DNA of 64,000 nt from Gracilariopsis chorda (GCA_003194525.1 NBIV01000033.1:186001-250000); one strand, 5' to 3'. Numbered from the stretch's first letter, positions 42,880 through 56,507 are shown. Notes: generated by a model not told the origin, from the letters alone. Numbers and translations: made by a program.

Positions 42880-45285
42880 GATCAAGAGTCTCTGCGCTTT
42901 GCCACACGCCCCGCCACCGCGTGAGGGAGACTTGCGAGATGAGCGCCACAAAGGTGCTCAATCAGACGGTTAAAGCGTCGATGCTGCAACGATTTGGTGA
43001 ACACGTCCGCCACCATTTCGACCGAAGTTATATGTTTCACAAAGATGTGACGGTCCCGAAAAGCGTCGAGGAGGAAGCAGTGACCGATATTAATGTATTT
43101 GAGACATCGGGTTGGTGCTGTGGAGTTGCGTATTAAAACTGCGGCTGGATTGTCGACGAGCATAGGTGTGGGACCTTTCAGAGGAACGCCGAGTTCATTA
43201 AGAATCCTGCACAGCCAAATCAATTCTTGAAGTCCTTGAGAGACTGCAATGTATTCCGACTCACACGTAAAAAGTGTAACCGTCAATTGCAAAGAGTTAC
43301 GCCTAGAAACCGAAATGTCTTTCAAAAGTAAGACATGCCCAGAGACGGGGCAGCGGTGAGTGTGCTTGTTGGCAAAATATGCATCGGTGTACCATTTTAG
43401 AAGCTTGCAGTGGTTGTAGGAGAAGAAAAGACCGTAATGTTTTGTAGATTTCATGTATCTGACAAGAAGTTTGAGGACTATCCATCTGGGAAGGATCTCG
43501 TTGTGTTCGTGCAAGCGCACCAGTGATGAACGCAATGTTGGGGCGTGTAGAGTCCGCTAGGTATCGTACCGTGCCGAGAGCTTCCTGGTATCGTTTGCGT
43601 ACAGTGCTTGGCACGGACTTGGAGGTTTTCGGATTCTGTGGATCGAGTCCATCTTTATATGGGAACTTTAATCAGTTGGCTTAGTTCTGGTGGAGATGTG
43701 CATAAACGTCGCCGATAAGGTGATTCTGATGCATGTGGAGGCCGTTGCGTGAGAATTCAATGTTCCAACCTATATACTTTGATGGCTGACTGAGGCGTTT
43801 GATATTGTACTTCTTGCCTAGTGTGCCTGCTAGGTGTATGACAAGATCAGGTTGCGAAGAGGCGGCAAAGAAGTATTCAGTTGTGATAGCAATGATAATG
43901 AACCCCTTTGGGGATTTTTATATAAAGAGGTTTGGATCAGACTTGAGTGCGGTGTACCCATTGCTGGTGAGGTGGTGGTAAAGGCCTTTGGTGTGCAGAT
44001 GAGCGGCAGTTGGTGTTCCACACAAGTTTCCAATGAGTTCGCCAAAAGAGCTCTTGGTGTTTGAGTGTGCGGTCGAAGCGGGATGGCTGGCGAATGAATA
44101 CGGATTTGGATTGATCGTACTTTTCGTGGAGATATGCACTTTTGATATCGAAGGGTTCGAGTTGGAGTGCGTGCTGAGCGGCAGTTGCTAGAAGGACGCG
44201 TGTTGTTCTTTTGTCGACATTCTATGAGGCAGTGCACTGGGCATCATAGTATACATCGGGAATCATGACGTCGCCTCGAACAGCACAGCGGGCTTTCCGT
44301 GTTGTGATTTCGCTGCTCGCAGAGGTTTTGTATCGGTATTGCATTGTGGCAGGGATGGGTTTGGTGTTGGTGGGAATGTTCGATGTCCACTGTATGGCCC
44401 CCAATGCATCCAGCTGGTCGAGCTTCGTGTCGTGGGCACGTGCCGAGTCTGCTGCATCGGGATATCGTGCAGATTCTTTCCGATACCGAGGGGGTCTGGA
44501 TGTATGGGTGATCTGCTTGGATATGGCGCTGAAGGCGCAGGAGAAGGTGCCGCAGGGGTATTTGTTCGGATGATAGGGGTGAAAATCAATGGTGCGGCAG
44601 CGTTGTTCGCGGTTAAGAATTATTTTCCAGACTTTGATGTGTGTGGCGCTCAAAGGGTGGAAGTAGCGCACTGGGTTAGCGCGACGGTGTAGTTTCTTTT
44701 TTTGGGCTCCAGTCGAGGGATTGTGCCAAGTTTTCCAAATGAGAGGATGTGGGGAAGGTCCAGAGGTTGATTATACCAGGCAGTGTAGGTGGGGTTTTTG
44801 ATGGAGGAGTGATAGGAAATGTTGTACTTAAAGGCAGCATCAGTGGTTGCATTTTGCCATTGTGTGAGAGGTAAGAGACTATGAATGAGAGAAGCTCGCA
44901 TGGTGTTTAGAAGGAACCCATTCATGCACTCATCGATGTAGTTTTCCTGAGGTGAGTACGAAATGATTGGGTGAAAGCGGATGCCTTGGGAGCCCAGGGT
45001 GGCTTGAAAGGCTTGGGATGTGAGTTCTTTGGCATTGTCACTGAGGAGATGCAATGGATATTTGTGGTGGGTGGTGTAGATGAGAGTGAGTATGTCGAGA
45101 AGTTTTTGGAGGGCTTCGGAGCAGGATTTGAGGAACAAAATGTGGAGGAAGCGAGATGTTGCGTCGATTGCGAACAGTATATGTTGGTTGCCTTGGCGGG
45201 ATGGGGGGCAGATTGGAACGCAGATATCTATGGAGATGTTTACTCCTGGTGAGTAGTGATGGGTTATGTAGTGCAATGCACTTCT
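42880..45285 (-). mobile_element. Copia element: integrase, reverse transcriptase and RNase H part
   Basis: Downstream half of the copia pol region. Integrase core with GVNISIDICVPICPPSRQG and HLLSDNAKELTSQAF lies at about 44.7-45.27 kb. Copia-type reverse transcriptase follows at about 43.3-44.6 kb. RNase H with LKWYTDAYFANKHTHR, TCESEYIAVSQGLQELIWL and the MVADVFTKSL end lies at about 42.9-43.5 kb. The order integrase before reverse transcriptase identifies copia. Degraded. Confidence 0.8.
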
Positions 45286-46000
45286 CGCGACTTAGCGAAG
45301 ATGCCTATCATATATCACATGTATCCCGGGTGATTTGGGAGTGTTGGCTATGAGATACATTGTCCCTGCTGGGATTCCACGCGGCTGTGAATATGGGTCT
45401 GGCTTGTACCAATATATGGTAACCTGGAGGATATCGGAATATACGGATGGTGGCATAGAACTTTCCCAGGATTTTGGGCTATTTTAGTTTTAATTTTTAG
45501 ATTATTTTCCTCATTAGGAGGTTCGCGCATCTTCCGATCTGGGAAGTGCCACGTATGGTACCCTGCACACCGTAGTGTCAGACACAGTGGGCGTGCGTAC
45601 TTAGGTGATGGCTCCTCGCCATCACCTTCTGTTGGTAAAGGTTATGGAAGCTCATCCTTGAGGATTACTCTTTTCAGAGTGTCGGCTCTGGTGCTTGCCG
45701 CCTACATGAGCTTCCTTATCTCATTCGGGAGGAACCGCGACTAGGCACGGTAGTACCAACACCTCAGGGTCATCCAGGCAGTCTGGTCTGAAGTTTACCA
45801 CTTTATTTACTTGTGGTTTTCCTGTCGTTTCTCCAGCGTATCTAGGACATTCTTCCCCACCTGTATAGGGTTATTTCTTCGTTATTTCGTCGCTCTCGTG
45901 GCTACGAGAACCCCTCTTTCGGAATCTGTACAGCGCCGTGCTTAGAGATTCCTTTCTCTCTTGTTTTCTTTTTTTCCTACTTGGAATACCGTTTCTACGG

Positions 46001-46653
46001 TGTGGTACAACGACCGTACGGGCATCAGATCATGACGGACGACAGCGAGCACCGATGCGCGATGACGTGGGAGACCGGACGGTGGACAGATTGCAAGAGT
46101 GCACCTGACCAGCACGGTGCACCTGGGGACTGTTGGGACGGGATACATGTGTCCGACCGGAAGGAAGGGCAGGCATGCCTGCAAGACCTTAGATAATTTT
46201 TAATAAATTTTTAGTTAGTGCGTACGCAGGCCCGCCATTGGCCCATATATGCTGAGGTGCTTCGTCGCTGAGGTGCACCTCGGGGCCGGTGGGTCTACTT
46301 AGGATGAGAGTACCCCGCGACCCCCATGAACCAGTAAAGGCAGACGTCATCCCACTAAACGGACTAGTTTCTTGTTGTAGTTGGCAATACAGACTGCCCA
46401 CTAGCTTGTACTACTACTCCGTACGGTAAACCACGAGCGATAAATGGCGGCCAACACTCTACGCGTGCTCCCTGACCACGCCTGACGCAGATGCCTGTCC
46501 AGTTCCGCAGCCCTTGACCGGCGTCTCTTGACTTCTACCGTTCAGATCACTGAGCCCATCTTCCGCCCAGGCTTTCTAGGAAATCCTTCTACTGACCGCT
46601 GAGGCACGTCCGACCGGTCAGCATCTTGTACTAAAGCATTGCGCTTCCCCACA
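46001..46653 (+). repeat. 5' LTR of the gypsy element
   Basis: 653 bases from TGTGGTACAACGACC to GCTTCCCCACA, matching 55855-56507 end to end. A shared AGATAATTTTTAATAAATTTTTAG stretch (46194-46213 region) is the likely polyadenylation or promoter AT box. Followed by TTGGTCTTCTGACC, where the primer-binding site should be. Confidence 0.92.
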
Positions 46654-47079
46654 TTGGTCTTCTGACCTAGAAGACCGATGAAGGACCGAAAATGGAATCA
46701 AAGCTTCTGAAACCACGGAGTCAGAAAGGTTCGCACAGCAGAAAAGCAGCCCAGCCCGTTACGGAGTCTAAGGCCGCTTCGGCCCCAAACCGAAGCACCA
46801 GGAGTGCCCCAGCACTCAACACGTCCATACTGGAGAACACAGAGTCACTGCTTCGCACAAGAAGTGCGGCAACGTCCTCCTCTACACCGCACGTCCCGCC
46901 AGCATCTCAGCTGCCAACCGCATCTACTGGGGCAGCCGGGTCCTCATGTGATACACTGATCGGGAACATTGGCTTCGACGACTTGTGGGCCCGTATTTGG
47001 ACTCACTTGTCGGTATTCGTACACACAGAACTCACAATAAGGGTCCCAGTAGCGGTGGAATAGTATCTTGCCGATCGGA

Positions 47080-48850
47080 TGCCCCAAATATTGGAGCGAC
47101 AGGCCTCTGAGACAATCCGCACGGTTACCGAGGAAGTGATGTCACCCCTTCAGCCAAGCGTCTACCGTACGGAAGTTCTGCCAAATCGGACAAATCAGCA
47201 GTTATTTCCGGGACAACTTGTCTCCCAGACCCTCTCAAAGTTTGATACAAACCGTACAGGCACGGCACTGTCCCTAGAGTCCGGTATAGGTATTCCGGAC
47301 GAGAATAAAAGAGGAAATTCCCGAACGATGTATCTACCGACAATCCCTATTCAGCCGGATCCAAACGGAGATCTTGACGATAGTAGCTCCGATGGAGGGA
47401 GTTCAGACCACGACAGACGCGGCCTTCGGGATAAACCGTCCAGTTCCGATCACAAAAACCGCGGCAGGAAGAGAACTTCCCGTCGCAAACGCAGAGCTAA
47501 GCGTTGGGACTCAGATACAGACCGAATGGAGAGTTCAGAGTCCGAAGAAGACCTTTCCAATTTGGACGAAGGAGCGAGCGATGACTCGCGAGGTTCGCAT
47601 CACCGTTCGGGCAGGAGGTCACTTTAGCGGCTGAAGCCACTTGACGACTTGTTTCGGAAGGCCGTAGACTACAGATCATATTTTCATCTCAAGAAGTCCG
47701 CACGGTATGATGCACAGGTGGCCAGAAAGATTGACTGCTACCACGAGAAGCTGGATGTCCAGCTAAAGGGGCGCCCGTTCTCCAGATCGGACCCCATTGC
47801 CGTACTGGGCTTCTTACAGCGATTTCAGACCGCATGCGACCAGAACGGAATGACAGAGGGCGCAGCCCTCTGGTGCTTTCTGTTTTACTTGACCGGGCGG
47901 GCACACGCGCTGGTTCAATCCCATGTCACGGGAGAAACCAATGCGGTCGACGCCTGTAAACGGGAAACTTTGCGCATTTACTCAGAGGTGGTGAACTTTT
48001 TGTTAACCACGTGTGCGACCGACGAGGTAATCGCGGACGCATACGCCGAAGTGACGACTTATCGACAGTCCTCAGGTATACCCGAAACGGAATTTGCTCA
48101 GAAACTCTAGGATAAAGCACTCCGCTGTGGGAACGTGCTCTCAGAATGACGTTTGAAGTCCATCTCCTTGGAGAACTTGCTGCCCGCTATACGGTCGAAA
48201 GTCAGAAACCATCTGACAACTCACCTGCACATCGGACTCAACGCATTAGCCCGATACGCGGAATCCTATGGCGACACGCACCGTGCAACCAAACGGCAAA
48301 CAATTCACACGGACTCTCTGCCAACTCATCGCCGTGGCTCACGCTCACGAGTGATAAGCCTGGAGACGGACTCGGATGAGGATGATTCGGAGGCACCAGG
48401 TGGTCAAATGTTTGTGATGGAAGGCAGCAGTAGTCTACCGTCTCTTCCCACCACACCGATCTCCACCACGTCTCATTCTTCCCGGACGGTCCAATTCGCT
48501 GCACCAGGTAGAGGTTTAGCCCCCATATCCGCACGGATATTGGACAAAACATGCAGGATATGTCTTTCCCGAGAGCTGGACCACTCGAAAATGCTAGCAC
48601 CGGAAGTACGTGCTGCCCTATTAGCTACACGGGAGGCTAATTATACCCTACGCCGTGAGGAGGGGTATTATAACTTCCCAAGAAGTCCGTCCGGAAGTAC
48701 TAGTAATACCAGACCCGCACGGGCTAGTATCGTTATATGCCAGGGTCAACCCCAGACCCGAGCCCGCTCGGGAACAAAAGGCTATGCAGTGCAATTGGTG
48801 GACACCGACACACCACCCCCTTCGGAAAACTACTCGGAGGGTGCCTAGAC
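47080..48850 (+). mobile_element. Gypsy element: gag region
   Basis: Charged, Ser/Arg-rich N-terminal part followed by a retrotransposon gag core (about 47.65-48.1 kb) with FLQRFQTACDQNGMTEGAAL and ATTYRQSSGIPETEFA-like stretches. Similar motifs (DFTTYRQSSGTTESDFAYG) occur in the gypsy fossil at about 4.9 kb, showing that the two are one family or close kin. Degraded. Confidence 0.7.
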
Positions 48851-48899
48851 GCGACCCACCCACCGAGGCCTGAAAGCCTCAGAAAGGAGCCGAGCGCCC

Positions 48900-50866
48900 T
48901 CATAATGAATCCGATTTGGGACCGCCGTCTCCATCGGGAGACGGACGCACGAACGTAAAAAAAGATTCTGAGACCGATCCGATAATGCTGTTCAGCAGAG
49001 CACATTACAAAGTCCGTTTCTCAATCCGCCGTGACTTTCAGGTGCAACTCCCTGTAACTGATGTTCTTGACACTGGTGCGGGACCAAAACTGGTCCAAGC
49101 GAACGCTCTCCCACCCGGATGGCAATCAGAGCTGCTCACGAGACCGCATCCAAATATTACAGATGCGTGTCGTAACCGTATGCCGACTTTGGGAGTCATC
49201 TGCCTGTGTATCCGAATGGGTAGTCTGGGAGTGTGGGACCATGTCCTAGTCTCCAAAACCCTAGCCACATTTTGCTTGTTGGGAACAAAGTTCATCGACA
49301 AGCACGTGACGGTCATATACCCCCAATGGAAACAAGTGGCTTTCGACCATTCCTGAACGGTGGCCCTGCTTTCGGCAACCGCACGGTTTCAAACTAATAA
49401 TGTTCACGAATATTTCCCGACAACGGACAAATCCATCTCTAATAAGATTCTAATAGCCTGAGCGGTCGGTATACCGCCCATGCCCCAAGCGGAAGTTCTA
49501 GTAACCGCAAACGTTGGAGGACTTTCATTCCTCCAACTCAACCCGAAAACGGTCAAGAAACGCCTTATGCTCATGACCAATGGCGTCATGGAGCTTATAC
49601 CAAACGGGTCATTCCGAGTTCTTGTCTCCAACATCGGACAGGCTCCAATCCATTTGTCGAAGAACAGCATTGTCGGGCACGCCATGCCTGCCCCGGTTGC
49701 CCTAATATCCCCGTCCCCATTCATCGAAGACGACGAAGCTAAGGGGGGGGGGAGACTAATCCCACTCAAACCGACCAGGATCAAAAGTCCGACGTAGTCA
49801 AAGCTGATGATTGGATAAAGAAAGTCCGTATAGGAGAAGAGTAGGAGACCAAACGGGAAAGAATTACCGACTTTCTGGAACAGTTTTCGGATATGTGAGA
49901 TGGACACTTGGGGTCCATCTCCCTTGTCAAACACCGCATACATTTAGAAGAGGGTTCGAAAACCTTCTTCCAAATTTCGTACCGAGCGGGACAGAAACGA
50001 AGGGAACTGGAAAGGGAAGAGGTAACAAAGCAACTCCACGCGGGCGTAATAGAGCCGTCGTCGACAGAATGGGCAATTCCTGTCGTATTCGCACCCAGGA
50101 AGGACGGCACTCTGCGTTTTTGCGTTGACTACCGCTGCCTCAACGCGGTGAACGTATGGGATACTTAAGCCGTACCGAGAATAGATGAGTGCATCGACTC
50201 CTTAGGGGATACAGTGGTATTCACTACTTTAGACGCCAATAGCAGGTATTGGAAATGCAAAGTCGACGGGACCGACCGGGACAAAACGACCTTTACGTCC
50301 CACATGGGTTCGTTCCTCTACATTAGAATGCCGTTCGGTTTCAAGAATGCTTCAGCTACCTTCCTGAGGGCGCTTGACATCATCCTTTCGCGGGTTAAAT
50401 GGCAAGTCGCTCTAGTCTACCTAGACGACATCATTATATATTCTCGGTCGGTTCAAGAGCACTTCGAACACGTACAGACTGTATTGGAACTGCTCCGTTG
50501 GGCCGGAAGTACGCTGCGGTTGGAGAAATGTTATTTCTTCCACCAAACGGTCGACTACCTTGGTCATATAATGCGTCCGGGCAAACTGCTGGTATCCGGA
50601 AAAGCTTACGACGCTTTGCTACAAGCGAAACCTCCCACATACCAGACGGAGCTACGGTCATTCCTCGGCCTTTTTAAAGTGTTCCGCGGGTTTGGTGAGG
50701 CATTTGCGCGCATTGCCAGCCCGCTGAATCGGAAACTGGAAAAAGACCAACCATTCGAGTTCGAAACTCTGACCAATACGAAGTACGATGTGTTTCACGA
50801 ACTAAGCCAACGTCTCATACGACCGCCTATACTGGCACTCTCCCTAAACGGTCACAGATACGTCCT
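48900..50866 (+). mobile_element. Gypsy element: protease and reverse transcriptase region
   Basis: Aspartic protease at about 48.9-49.36 kb with VLDTGAGPKLVQANALPPGW, followed by a spacer and the reverse transcriptase. The polymerase shows IEPSSTEWAIPVVFAPRKDG, FTTLDANSRYWKCKVD, the MPFGFKNASATF box and the catalytic VYLDDIIIYS, then the FLGLFKVFRGF thumb segment. All are canonical Ty3/gypsy motifs. Confidence 0.85.
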
Positions 50867-50867
50867 G

Positions 50868-51646
50868 TGTTGGCAGTAGTACCTGTGCTGTCACTGAAAA
50901 CCAAATGTTCCGGGGAGCATGGGCTGTTTTAGAGGGTACCTCTGCAAAAGCGCATATGCGCGTGTGCGCGAACCCAACGTGAAACTGGCTTCTGATTGGC
51001 TACTGCAAATGTACATATGCAACGTGGTGCGTACAAGTGGTATGGCATAACTGGATCGGTTGGACACACCCACGTGTCCAGCTACTACAGTGGTGACAGT
51101 GTACGTTGTGTGCAGGGGATACTGATGAAGTGGTTGACACCTGGTACAAGTGGTACAGCAGTGGTTGGTACAATGGTAAGGTGCGCATGCACTGTCAACA
51201 GGTTTACACATGCACGGGTATATTGATGACGTGGGTGTTGTGTGCATTGCCACATGATGACATGGCACTAACACCACAGGTTACGTGCCGACTTACCGTG
51301 ACGTGTTGACTTACCGTGATGTGTTGGCATGTGCTGGCGTGTGTTGGAGTCGTGAATTTGTGCCTTGTCATGGTCATGTGTATGCACGTAACTATTGCAG
51401 AACATTGGTGCGTTGGTGTGCGTTGGTGTAATGAGGTTGTGCTGAGCGGGCTATGTCATGTTAGATGATGATTGGTAGTATTGAGTGTCCCTGCTTAGTG
51501 GTTTAGGTTTTACTTGTAGTTGGTGTTCCCGCGCAATTCGAGTTTAGAGTGGTATATAAGATGTGCCTGAAGGACCTCCAAGTAAATCCAAGCTAGAGCT
51601 GGCGAATTTCCCTTCCATCCCCTCAACTTCCTTTCAACTTTCAACA
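50868..51646. repeat. Solo LTR (779 bp) inside the gypsy pol region
   Basis: Begins TGTTGGCAGTAG and ends TTTCAACA, with a perfect 5-bp target-site duplication TCCTG on both sides (50863-50867 and 51647-51651). It interrupts the gypsy polymerase between reverse transcriptase and RNase H. Internally it has GT-rich degenerate tandem motifs (about 51300-51440) and a TATATAAG box (51554-51561) suited to an LTR promoter if the LTR is read on the plus strand. It belongs to a different family from the gypsy LTRs. A solo LTR arises by recombination between the two LTRs of a full element. Confidence 0.85.
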
Positions 51647-51649
51647 TCC

Positions 51650-53870
51650 TGGACACGTACGCTTGCAATACCCAAGTCAGATGCTGTCTCCTCCAGGAGC
51701 AGCCCAAGGGCGACCTTCGTCCGATTGGCTACTGGAGTCGCTCACTTACAAAGCCCGAGCGGGCGTACTCCACTACCGAACGGGAATGTTTGGCCGTCGT
51801 TTGGGCCATCCTTCATCTCCGTCCGTACTTGGAGGGCACACGATTCACACTGCGTATGGACCATCCTTCATCTACGTCCGTACTTGGAGGGCACACGATT
51901 CACACTGCGTAGGGACCATCACGCACTACCCTGGATCCTAAAACTAGCAGATGCATCTGGACTGTTAGCGAGATGGAGGCTCCGCCTCATGGAGTACGAA
52001 TTTGACGTAATCCAACGACCGGGCGTTAAGCACCAAGCGGCTGACGCGCTTTCTAGATTCCGTAAGGATGGAGAAGACATAGATCCGCTCGAAGACGAGG
52101 TACCATGCATGATGAAGAACGACGTGACCGAAACGGGCGAAGAATATACCGTAGCTACAGTGTGCTGGGACGATAGGGAGGAGACCGTCATAACGGACTG
52201 GCCACAAAACAATCCGAACGGGATAGAACTCCGAGCAGTACTCAAAGTTAATGACGAGTTGCAGGAAGTCGCCCCGATAACGGTGGAAGCGTTCCTCCAG
52301 GAACAAAAGAATGATCCCCTCTGTAAGTACGCATGGGCGAAAGTCGGAGACGGCAAATGCCTTTTCGATGTAAACCGAAACGGGATGTTGATAATGAAAG
52401 CTCCATTAGATGGAGCTCTCCAATGGTACGCGCCGGAGACACTGCAACCCAGGTTATTATATCTGTCCCATTACCCGCGGTTTGCTGGACACCCTGGCGC
52501 AACAAAGATTTATTCCACGGTGCGACGGTACTACTACTGGCCGGGGATCGCTAATGACTTATTCCAGACCGTAAGGGATTGTCGTACCTGTGTGGTCACT
52601 CGCGGAAGTCGCCAACGACACCATAAGCTCTTGAAGCTATTTCCCGCAGTGGGTCCGTTGGAATTTGTCGCAATGGACATCCTTGGTCCATTCACAAAGT
52701 CTGCAAAGAAGCACCAATACAATCTAGACATTACCAACCGGTTTACGAAGTTCTGCCGAGCGGTGCCTTTGAAATCCACTGCGGCCGCAGCCGTAGCCTT
52801 GGCTTTCTTGGATAACTGGGTCCATCCGTACGGGATACCATTATACTTGCTGGACGACAACGGGAGCCAATTTGTCTCCAAGTTCCTCGAAGCGGTGTGC
52901 AACATGTTAGGCATCAATCACCTGACCACAACGGCCTATCACCCGCAAACAAACGGACAGGCCGAAAGGTTTAAAAAATCGCTCGTCGAACTTCTCCGTC
53001 ACTATTTGGCAGAAAACCTAACCGAATGGCATGAATACGTGCAACTGTTGACCTATGCATACAATATGCAAGTGCACAGGACAACGGGCACAACGCCTTT
53101 CGATTTGGTACTCTCACGGCACCCGCCCGATCTGCAGGTTGAAAAGACCCCTACCACCATCCCGGAGCATCAACCTGAAAACGCCACCACGGCGCAGGTT
53201 AAACAGTACATCCTAGCCCGTCTTCGGGATGCTCTTTCGTCCGCCCAGACGAAAACCACTAAGGCCTAGCTCCAGTAAAAAAGGGACTTCGATAAAACTG
53301 TACGGACTCTCCCTAAGTTTAGTCCCGGGGATGAGATGTATGTCGACCGACCGGAATGGATGTCAACAGCCCTGGAAGAACAAATTGACGAATATACCCG
53401 CAAGTATCTGAAACTTCTTCCGAAAACATACGGGCCATTTCCCGTCGTGACCGTCACGGACGATACCGTCCTCATAAAAGAAGACCGACTGGATAATCGG
53501 GTCAGCATTGACCGAGTAACCCAGGTGCCACGTCGAGCAGTCCAAATGGCACTCACCACCGACCCAACCACTAAAACAGCTACGCCACGTCTGACCACCG
53601 AGCCCGATGTTGATCCGGGCGGCCCTTTTGCCGACGAACCTGCCACACAACCCGCAACGGACCCGATAACACCCACACCGCAACCCCATGCGGTCGACCG
53701 AATCGTCGGCCATCGTAAAACGCCGGAAGGAACGCAATATCGAGTGCGTTGGTTGGGATACCAGGCGGAATACGACACCTTCGAACCACCTGCCCATATC
53801 CCTCACCACTTCATTACCCGCTGCTGGCGTCGCAAAAAACCACAGCGTCCGGTAAGGTCGTCCTAATTAA
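51650..53870 (+). mobile_element. Gypsy element: RNase H, integrase and chromodomain region
   Basis: RNase H with its connection region (HHALPWILKLADASGLLARW, EYEFDVIQRPGVKHQAADAL) is followed by the integrase HHCC finger (HYPRFAGHPGATKIYSTV, DCRTCVVTRG), the core (FVAMDILGPF, LDDNGSQFVSKFLEAV, TTTAYHPQTNGQAERF) and a C-terminal chromodomain (YRVRWLGYQAEYDTFEP) near 53.75 kb. The chromodomain, which binds modified histones and steers insertion, places the element in the chromovirus branch of Ty3/gypsy. Confidence 0.88.
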
Positions 53871-53879
53871 CCGAACAGG

Positions 53880-55854
53880 ACGTTTCGGAGTCTCGTGGGG
53901 GGAGGGAGGTACAAAGGGTGGAGTTGTTTTCCAGAGTATTCGTGATGCTATTTACTTCCGACCGGAACGAAAAATAACACTCCGCTTGTTTCACAACAAT
54001 CGGTTGTCGCCGCTCGCTTCGGAAATTCTAGCTAGTAAACTTTGAAAGGAGATGCGTCAGCTCCCGCCCTGCCACCAATCTCGGTCCAAGTTTGACTTTC
54101 ACTTTCCTACAAAGTAGAAATGATTCTGTAATGTAAACTGAAGAGGTTTCATACCGAACGGGTAATATACGGCCGAATGCAGGAAACTGCAGTGATGCAC
54201 TCCAATTGACCTCCGTTTTTGACCCCATTTCGGACGGTTGACAAAAAAGGTGCAACATTGCCCTCACGGAATAGTCCCTGGCGAACGTTTTATTCCCATG
54301 CGTTTCATCTATGAAGAAGACTCTAACTTAAAGTTACCTGGGTCAAACACACAAATTGACAAAGGGACTAAAAGGTTATGACCTTGTACTTTCAGGTGTG
54401 GAAACCTGCGGTCTTGATACCGTACGGCCCATTCTCATGCCTCTGAAGACGGTATCATTACTCAGCACTCGAGCTTTTACCATAAATGTTATGGATTTCA
54501 GAAACTGAACAATAATTTGTACTACAGTATCACGCCCGCACAGTCTGGGAATAGTCCGAGTTCACGAGTAATCGCGCTTTGACTGTTGGAAAGCCAACCC
54601 CCCAAAACATGGTCAATTTCGATTTTCATGTCTTGGACATTGACCGAACCGTTCCCACCTTCATCATCATTTTAAATGACACCAAATGGGATGTAGAGGG
54701 CGATGGACGCCCTTTATTACTCCTGATTGTGCGGTCGAGCAGGTTCCCGACTCGGAACGCTCGCCAAACTTGTGTCCGTGCGGAAATTTTGACATGGCTT
54801 ATCGCCGGCCCCGGCAGGCCATTCTGTGCCCCAGGCACGGACGATGATTCTGAGCGGTACTTGTTGGCGATGATGGGGATGGTAGAAAACCTCGACGACC
54901 GTAACAGCAGTACGCTGAGTACCATCGGACTTAATCGCATTGTCTCAGACCGTCCGGAAGTTGATGTTTTGGAAATACTAAGTAGAACGCTTGGAAAGTT
55001 TTGGCATAGTCTCCTCCTGACCTGGGAGGGCCAAAACTGTAATCGGCGCGCTAGGAAGCGTGGCTAGGGGCATCGATGTGTACGTTTCTATCAGATGCCG
55101 ACAAAAAGTTCGCAGGGGTGCGCGACTGAGAATACCAAACGGTCAGGGACAAGAGCTGAGAGGATACAGATGGCCAGGCAAACCGATCTGAATCCAACCG
55201 CACGGGATCGGATGGCAAAGATCAATCCGCTACACTGACTTTGGAGGTAGCACCGAACGGTAGAACGAAAGAAGGCGGATTAGAGGGAGTATCTCCCATG
55301 GGCGCAATATAAAGACCGACCGAACGACCGAGATAGAGCTCGACTCCGAGGAGAGACGCTGAGAAATTGTCAGTGCAAGGGCAGGCAACCGTCCGGAGAT
55401 AAATTGAAAAGGCAGAGAAGCACACTGAGAATCCGTCGGCTTAGAGATGCAACCGAGGCACTGAGATCCTGATGGTTGAACTTCAACCGGCTGACAGGGG
55501 TCAATTTATTAACGTACGCTGGGGTTCGGGATGTGATCCCCCACCACTTTACGAAAAAAGGGAAAGGAAACCGCCAGCAAGGATGCCATCACTTCTAACC
55601 TATCGGACTCTACGACTTCATTGCAATCAGAAGCGCGCCCCCCCTCATCCTGTCACCATACTGACCTAAAGAAAAATTTGGGGGGACGGACATGACCACG
55701 ACCGGTCGGCTGGTTATCCGCCACGACCTCAGTGCTGGAGCACGTCCTGCACGCCGGGCAATGGGTCACACCCATACTCTACCTGGCCATCACACTACAA
55801 CCGACCACTGTGAAAAGCACCACGCGGACGTTGCGCACTTTAAGGAGGGAGGCA
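53880..55854 (+). other. Gypsy element: long 3' region of unknown content
   Basis: About 2 kb between the end of pol and the 3' LTR. The longest open frame (54579-55067, + strand, 162 codons) has no recognised domain, signal peptide or membrane segment, and an overlapping frame on the other strand is also open. So there is no support for an envelope-like gene. It could be a long untranslated region or captured host DNA. Confidence 0.45.
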
Positions 55855-56507
55855 TGTGGTAGAACGACCGTACGGGCATCAGATCATGACAGACAAAAGC
55901 GAACACCAATGCGCGATGACGTGGGAGACCGGACGGAGGACAGATGGAAAGAGTGCACTTGACCGGCACGGTGCACCTGGGGACTGTTGGGACAGGATAC
56001 ACGTGGCCGAACGGAAGGAAATGCAGGCATGACTTCAAGAACTTAGATAATTTTTAATAAATTTTTAGGTAGTGTGTACGCAGGCCCGCCGTTGGCCCTT
56101 ATCTGCCGATGTGCTTCGTCACCGAGGTGCACCTCGAGGCCGGCGGATCTACTTAGGATGAGAGTACCCCCCGACCCCCATGAAAGAGTGAAGGCAGACG
56201 TCATCCCACTAAACAGACTAGTTTCTTGTTGTAGTTGGCGATACAGACTGCCCACTAGCTTTTAATACTACTCCGCACGGTAAACTACGAGCGATAAATG
56301 ACGGCCAACACTCTACGCGTGCTCCCTGACCACGCCTGACGCAGATGCCTGTCCGGTTCCGCAGCCCTTGACTGGTGTCTCTTGACTTCTACCATTCGGA
56401 TCACAGAGCCCATCTTCCGCCCGGGCTTTCTAGGAAATCCTTCTACTGACCACTGAGGCACGTCCGACCGGTCAGCATCTTGTGCTAAAGCATTGCGCTT
56501 CCCCACA
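55855..56507 (+). repeat. 3' LTR of the gypsy element
   Basis: 653 bases, the same length as the 5' LTR, preceded by a purine-rich tract and followed by TACGG. About 8% of positions differ from the 5' LTR, mostly transitions. Confidence 0.92.

Larger units (their letters stand above)
46001..56507 (+). mobile_element. Ty3/gypsy chromovirus, full-length with both LTRs, 10.5 kb
   Basis: LTR retrotransposon on the plus strand with two 653-bp LTRs (TGTGG...CCACA) and a perfect 5-bp target-site duplication TACGG (45996-46000 and 56508-56512). Parts: gag at about 47.1-48.9 kb, aspartic protease at about 48.9-49.4 kb, reverse transcriptase at about 49.9-50.87 kb, RNase H and integrase at about 51.65-53.27 kb, chromodomain at about 53.7-53.85 kb. 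A polypurine tract (AAGGAGGGAGG) precedes the 3' LTR. It is structurally whole but broken in coding, with several breaks and a solo LTR inside pol. The LTRs differ at about 8% of sites by hand count, mostly transitions, so it is old by LTR-element standards yet younger than the copia element around it. About 2 kb between the pol end and 3' LTR is unexplained. Confidence 0.92.

Noticed and set aside
51300-51440. A GT-rich minisatellite as an independent feature
   Set aside because: The degenerate tandem units lie wholly inside the 779-bp solo LTR and are part of it.
54579-55067. An envelope-like gene of the gypsy element
   Set aside because: No signal peptide, membrane segment or cysteine pattern; a frame on the opposite strand is equally open over the same bases.
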